Assembly (NCBI RefSeq): GCF_030272615.1
Contig: NC_081414.1
Span: forward strand, 664,793,938-664,857,937
Source of the DNA: Cryptomeria japonica
Taxonomy: Eukaryota; Streptophyta; Pinopsida; Cupressales; Cupressaceae
Reading direction: 5' to 3'
Length of the DNA: 64,000 bases
In this document: positions 60,841 through 64,000 of the stretch, in pieces
Numbering within the stretch: position 1 is the first letter of the stretch
Layout: every line of letters begins with the position of its first letter
Position numbers and translations under genes: made by a program
The notes under the pieces: model-generated
The model's input: only the letters and a program-made list of their open reading frames with translations
What the model was told of the DNA's origin: nothing
Databases searched by the model: none

Positions 60841-63800
60841 AATGATCTTGAATACTGTATCTTGTAACATAATGGGCTTGGAATCCTCGAATAGGAAATA
60901 CATTGTAAAGAAGTTCTTGAAAATGCATAGAAATATTGACTGAATCAAATTCCAATAATTGAAATCCGTTGGATTCTCCCTGGAAATTGAATTGAAATGC
61001 ATATGGAGAGATGATACTTATTTCTATACTAATCATTCTAAGCGCAAAGGGGGAACTACTATCCTACTTAGTCCCAAATGGTCTAAATGTGTGGTTAAAT
61101 GGGGGCAGTCCCCCATGCGCTAGGGCTATCTGGGTTATACTCAAATTTGAGGATAGTATTTTTGGAATATGTTCAATTTATACATCTAATGACTACAGAG
61201 AGAGACTGGTCTTATGGGACCAGATTTCTCAGTTGGATGATGTCTCGTGGTTCATTGGGGGGGATCTTAGTATGATTGAGAGCGCCCAGGATAAAAGAGG
61301 AGGATCTAGGTTTGAATGGAAAGGCCTTGAAAGAATGCATTGGGATAGAATGGTTAATAAATTTCTACTTTTTGATCCAATAGATGGTTAAAAGGATGAA
61401 CTAGGATCCATTTGGTTCACATGGTGTAATCACCAATAACATACTAAGAGAGTGTATTGCAGACTTGACAAATTTTACTATAATAAGGGTTTTTTTGAAT
61501 TGTTGAAGGACGATAAAGGGGACAAATATTTAGTTATACCTTACACATTATCTAATCATCATCCTATTCACATCTCATTGAATCTCACTAGAGGAGACCC
61601 TATTCTGCCACCTAAAGGTGATTCTTTCATTATAAATACAAGGCTCATAGAGGATGAGGAACTCAGATGTGCCATAGGTTTTATCAAGGTCTACAATAAG
61701 GTCTATAATGCTTCTCTTTAATGTTGTGAGAGATGGAATCTAAATATTAGGAGTTGGAAGAATTTGTGCCAAACAGTGGGTAAGAAGAAGGCTAAGGATC
61801 ATAGGAAATCTGAATTATACTAGCAAGAGGCTCTATCCAAGGTTGAGTTTGAGCTACAAGATAACTCAGAGGATGAATAACTTAACCATAATCTAATCTA
61901 TACTAAGGATAAGCTAAGAAAGATTCAAAATGTCAAGGTAATGGGGTGTAAAACTAGGGCCAAACTCAATTGGCTTGATGCAGGGGATAAAGGCTCTAAG
62001 TTCTTCTTCCAGTTACTTAAAATGAAGGAGGCCAAGGCTAGGATTTGTAGTATATGGGAGGATAGAAGTAACACAAACCCTCAAGATATCCTTAATCATT
62101 TCTCCCAGTTTTACAAATCGATCTTTACATCTAAAACTGTGGGGGAAGATCAAAGTAAAGCTAGAGACATAATAAAGCATTTGGTACCTAGGAAATAGGG
62201 GGAGAAGGAGTGTGTTCTCATAGGGAATCCTATCTCCAAGGAAGAAATTGCACATGCCATCTCCTCCCCGAGTAATGACAAATCCCTGGGCCTAGATGGT
62301 TTCCCAGTGGAGTTCTATAAGGCCAATGCTGATTAGATTGTTAAAGAGCTGCTAGATCTATATGTGGAAACCATTGGTAAAGGAACACTTGATAAGGATA
62401 TCAATCAAGGTCTTATCAATCTCATTCCAAAGGAGGGTGATAAAACACTTATTAGGAATTGGCACCCAAGTACCCTCCTCAATGTCTCATATAATATTTT
62501 GGCCAAGGTTGCAGCTGGTAGATTGGAGGATATCCTTCCTAGAATTATTAGCCCCACCCAAATAGGATTTATGAAGGGCATGCACATCTTAGAAAATCTT
62601 GTCACCTGTTGGGAATCTTTGCATTGGGTAAACGCTTCAGGGAAAAATAGTGCTATGCTATTGATTGACTTTGAGAAGGCCTATGATAGGGTTGAATGGG
62701 ATTTCATACTACAGATGCTCCACAACTTGAGCTTCTCAGAGGCATATTACAAGTTGGTTCAGACTCTACTGTGTGATGCTAATGCAAAAATTGAGGCGAA
62801 TGGAATGAGGTCAGACATCTTCTCACTATCTAGGTCTATTAGGCAAGGGTCTCCTCTTGCCCCTACCTTGTACGTTATTGTCTCCGATGCTCTACATTAT
62901 TTGGTTAAGAGAAATGAACTCACCCTAAAGGTTAAAGGAATTGGTCTTTCCAATAAGGAAGAGTTGACTAATGTGCAATTTGCTGATGACACAACAATTA
63001 TGATGTCCCTTGAGGAAAATAACTTGTCTGCTCTACTAGAAAGCATCAGTATTGTTTGCAAAGCTTCTGGTAGTAAGGTGGCTCTACATAAATCTTCTTT
63101 ATTTGGATGGGCTCACTCCCCCCCTACATGACTATCCTGATTCTCAATAAAATGGGGAAGCCCCAATCAAATAGTTAGATACTTGGGTATCCCCTATTTA
63201 GTATCCCCTAATCTAAAAGAAATGTGGGAGTGGATCAAGAATAAGATTGATAAGAAACTTTCTAAATGGAATAGGAACTTTCTCTCATTGGCTGATAGGT
63301 ATCAAGTTTTCCAGAAGATAGTCTCCTCATATAATATATACTTCTCCTCTGCATGGTTGTTCTATAACTACCAATTTAATCATATCCAGAAGCAAATTAG
63401 GAATTTTTTGTGGTCTGATGGAAAGGGCAATCAAAAGCAACATGCTGTCAGATTGGGTTGGTGTGTCTTAAACAAATATATTGGAGGGATGGGGCTGAAA
63501 GATCTTAGAATTCACAACATTGCCTTGGCTTCCAAGTGGATTTGTAGGGTAGTTTCTGGAAATGAGCATTGGAAAGTGCTTTTAAGACAAAACATCTTGA
63601 TGTCGGCCTCAAAGAGGGCCAAGAAGTGGAGGGGATTACCATTTTGTGATCTAATTGGAGGTAAGTTTGAAGTCTCCCCCAATTGTTTTGTGATATTAAA
63701 ATCCTTATGGAAGGCCTGGGAGATGGTGACTCCGTTCATTAGAAATAATGAATGTTTTAAAGATGATAATTGCATCAGTGCTAACAGATCCATCTAGTGG

Positions 63801-63930
63801 AATTTATTTCATAGGGATAAGCCCCTTGCCATACTCCAAGGTTTCTCTGCTCTAAAATGACATAAATGTGGTATAAGAACCTTTGCTGATGTGGTTCATA
63901 ATGGTTCCTTGATTTCTTGGGAAGTGCTAT
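60841..63930 (+). pseudogene. L1 LINE ORF2 (endonuclease-reverse transcriptase), decayed
   Basis: Starts MILNTVSCNIMGLESSNRK, the expected EEP endonuclease opening. A frameshift lies near 61080; the rest is in one phase. Endonuclease blocks seen: IGGDLSMIES (usual GGDFN) and SNHHPI at 61551 (usual SDHHPI, so a catalytic Asp is lost). RT: RNWHPSTLLNVSYNILAK, LLIDFEKAYDRVEW, RQGSPLAP and FADD at 62979-62990. After the RT the frame has two TGA stops (63129 on), then continues 63183-63797 with the LINE C-terminal region (YLGIPYL, WSDGKGNQK, GGMGLKDLRIHNIALASKWI). Stops are also at 61389, 61719, 62196 and 62334. The 3' part is missing, cut by an LTR at about 63934. Confidence 0.87.
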
Positions 63931-63933
63931 CAG

Positions 63934-64000
63934 TTGGAATCCAAGAACACTGAGAGGGGGGGTGAATTAGTGTTCTACCGGTGAGATCAATTTTAACCTT
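63934..64000. repeat. Edge of another LTR element
   Basis: LINE sequence stops and a GGAATCCAAGAACACTGAG segment leads into AGAGGGGGGGTGAATTAG. The same G-run plus GTGAATYAG is found at the matching edge of both LTRs of Copia B. This is probably the outer edge of a related Copia LTR running off the window. Confidence 0.6.

Overview
This is plant nuclear DNA from a large, repeat-dominated genome. It holds one intron-less BTB/POZ gene with plant family hallmarks, plant-type Copia and gypsy LTR elements, plant L1 LINEs and tRNA-derived SINEs. The style (old nested LTR elements, long AT-rich gene-poor DNA, kilobase satellites) fits a gymnosperm such as a conifer. That is inference; no marker in the window fixes the species. 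There are no rRNA genes, CRISPR arrays or bacterial operons.

Layout. 1-9300: AT-rich DNA around the only intact protein gene (BTB/POZ, 3679-5034), with small tandem duplications and a tRNA-like SINE head. 9308-23050: a Copia element (A, + strand). A second, younger Copia element (B, 11815-19363, - strand) is inserted in its protease region with a perfect 5-bp target duplication, and a foldback element sits inside A's 5' LTR. 24690-32775: repeat block made of a GATATC-type motif cluster, a 415-bp GA tract, a 3.5-kb strand-switching satellite with a 20-bp unit, a 500-N gap, a 359-bp satellite (7 full copies) and a minisatellite.

33040-34955 (- strand): a six-exon reading frame of unknown family with canonical, phase-matched splice sites and only two premature stops. 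35160-35605: AT-palindromic DNA and a second motif cluster. 36515-42420: rearranged gypsy remains (integrase fragment, then gag-protease, then a 3' LTR) interrupted by an ORF1-only LINE. 42430-46810: two related LINE 3'-end-like segments around a 238-bp tandem triplication. 47040-49120: hairpin motifs and a broken exon-containing gene fragment. 49200-57420: AT-rich spacer, a CT-rich tract, an 85-bp TA run and a 1.6-kb polypurine tract.

58085-58401: a complete SINE with target duplication. 58506-58625: a pre-miRNA-like hairpin. 58933-63930: a near full-length but decayed L1 LINE, cut at its 3' side by the start of another LTR that runs off the window.

Only the BTB gene looks functional. The rest is transposon and satellite DNA at different stages of decay. 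Where the original codon can be guessed, the damage is mostly C-to-T / G-to-A, as expected for cytosine methylation.
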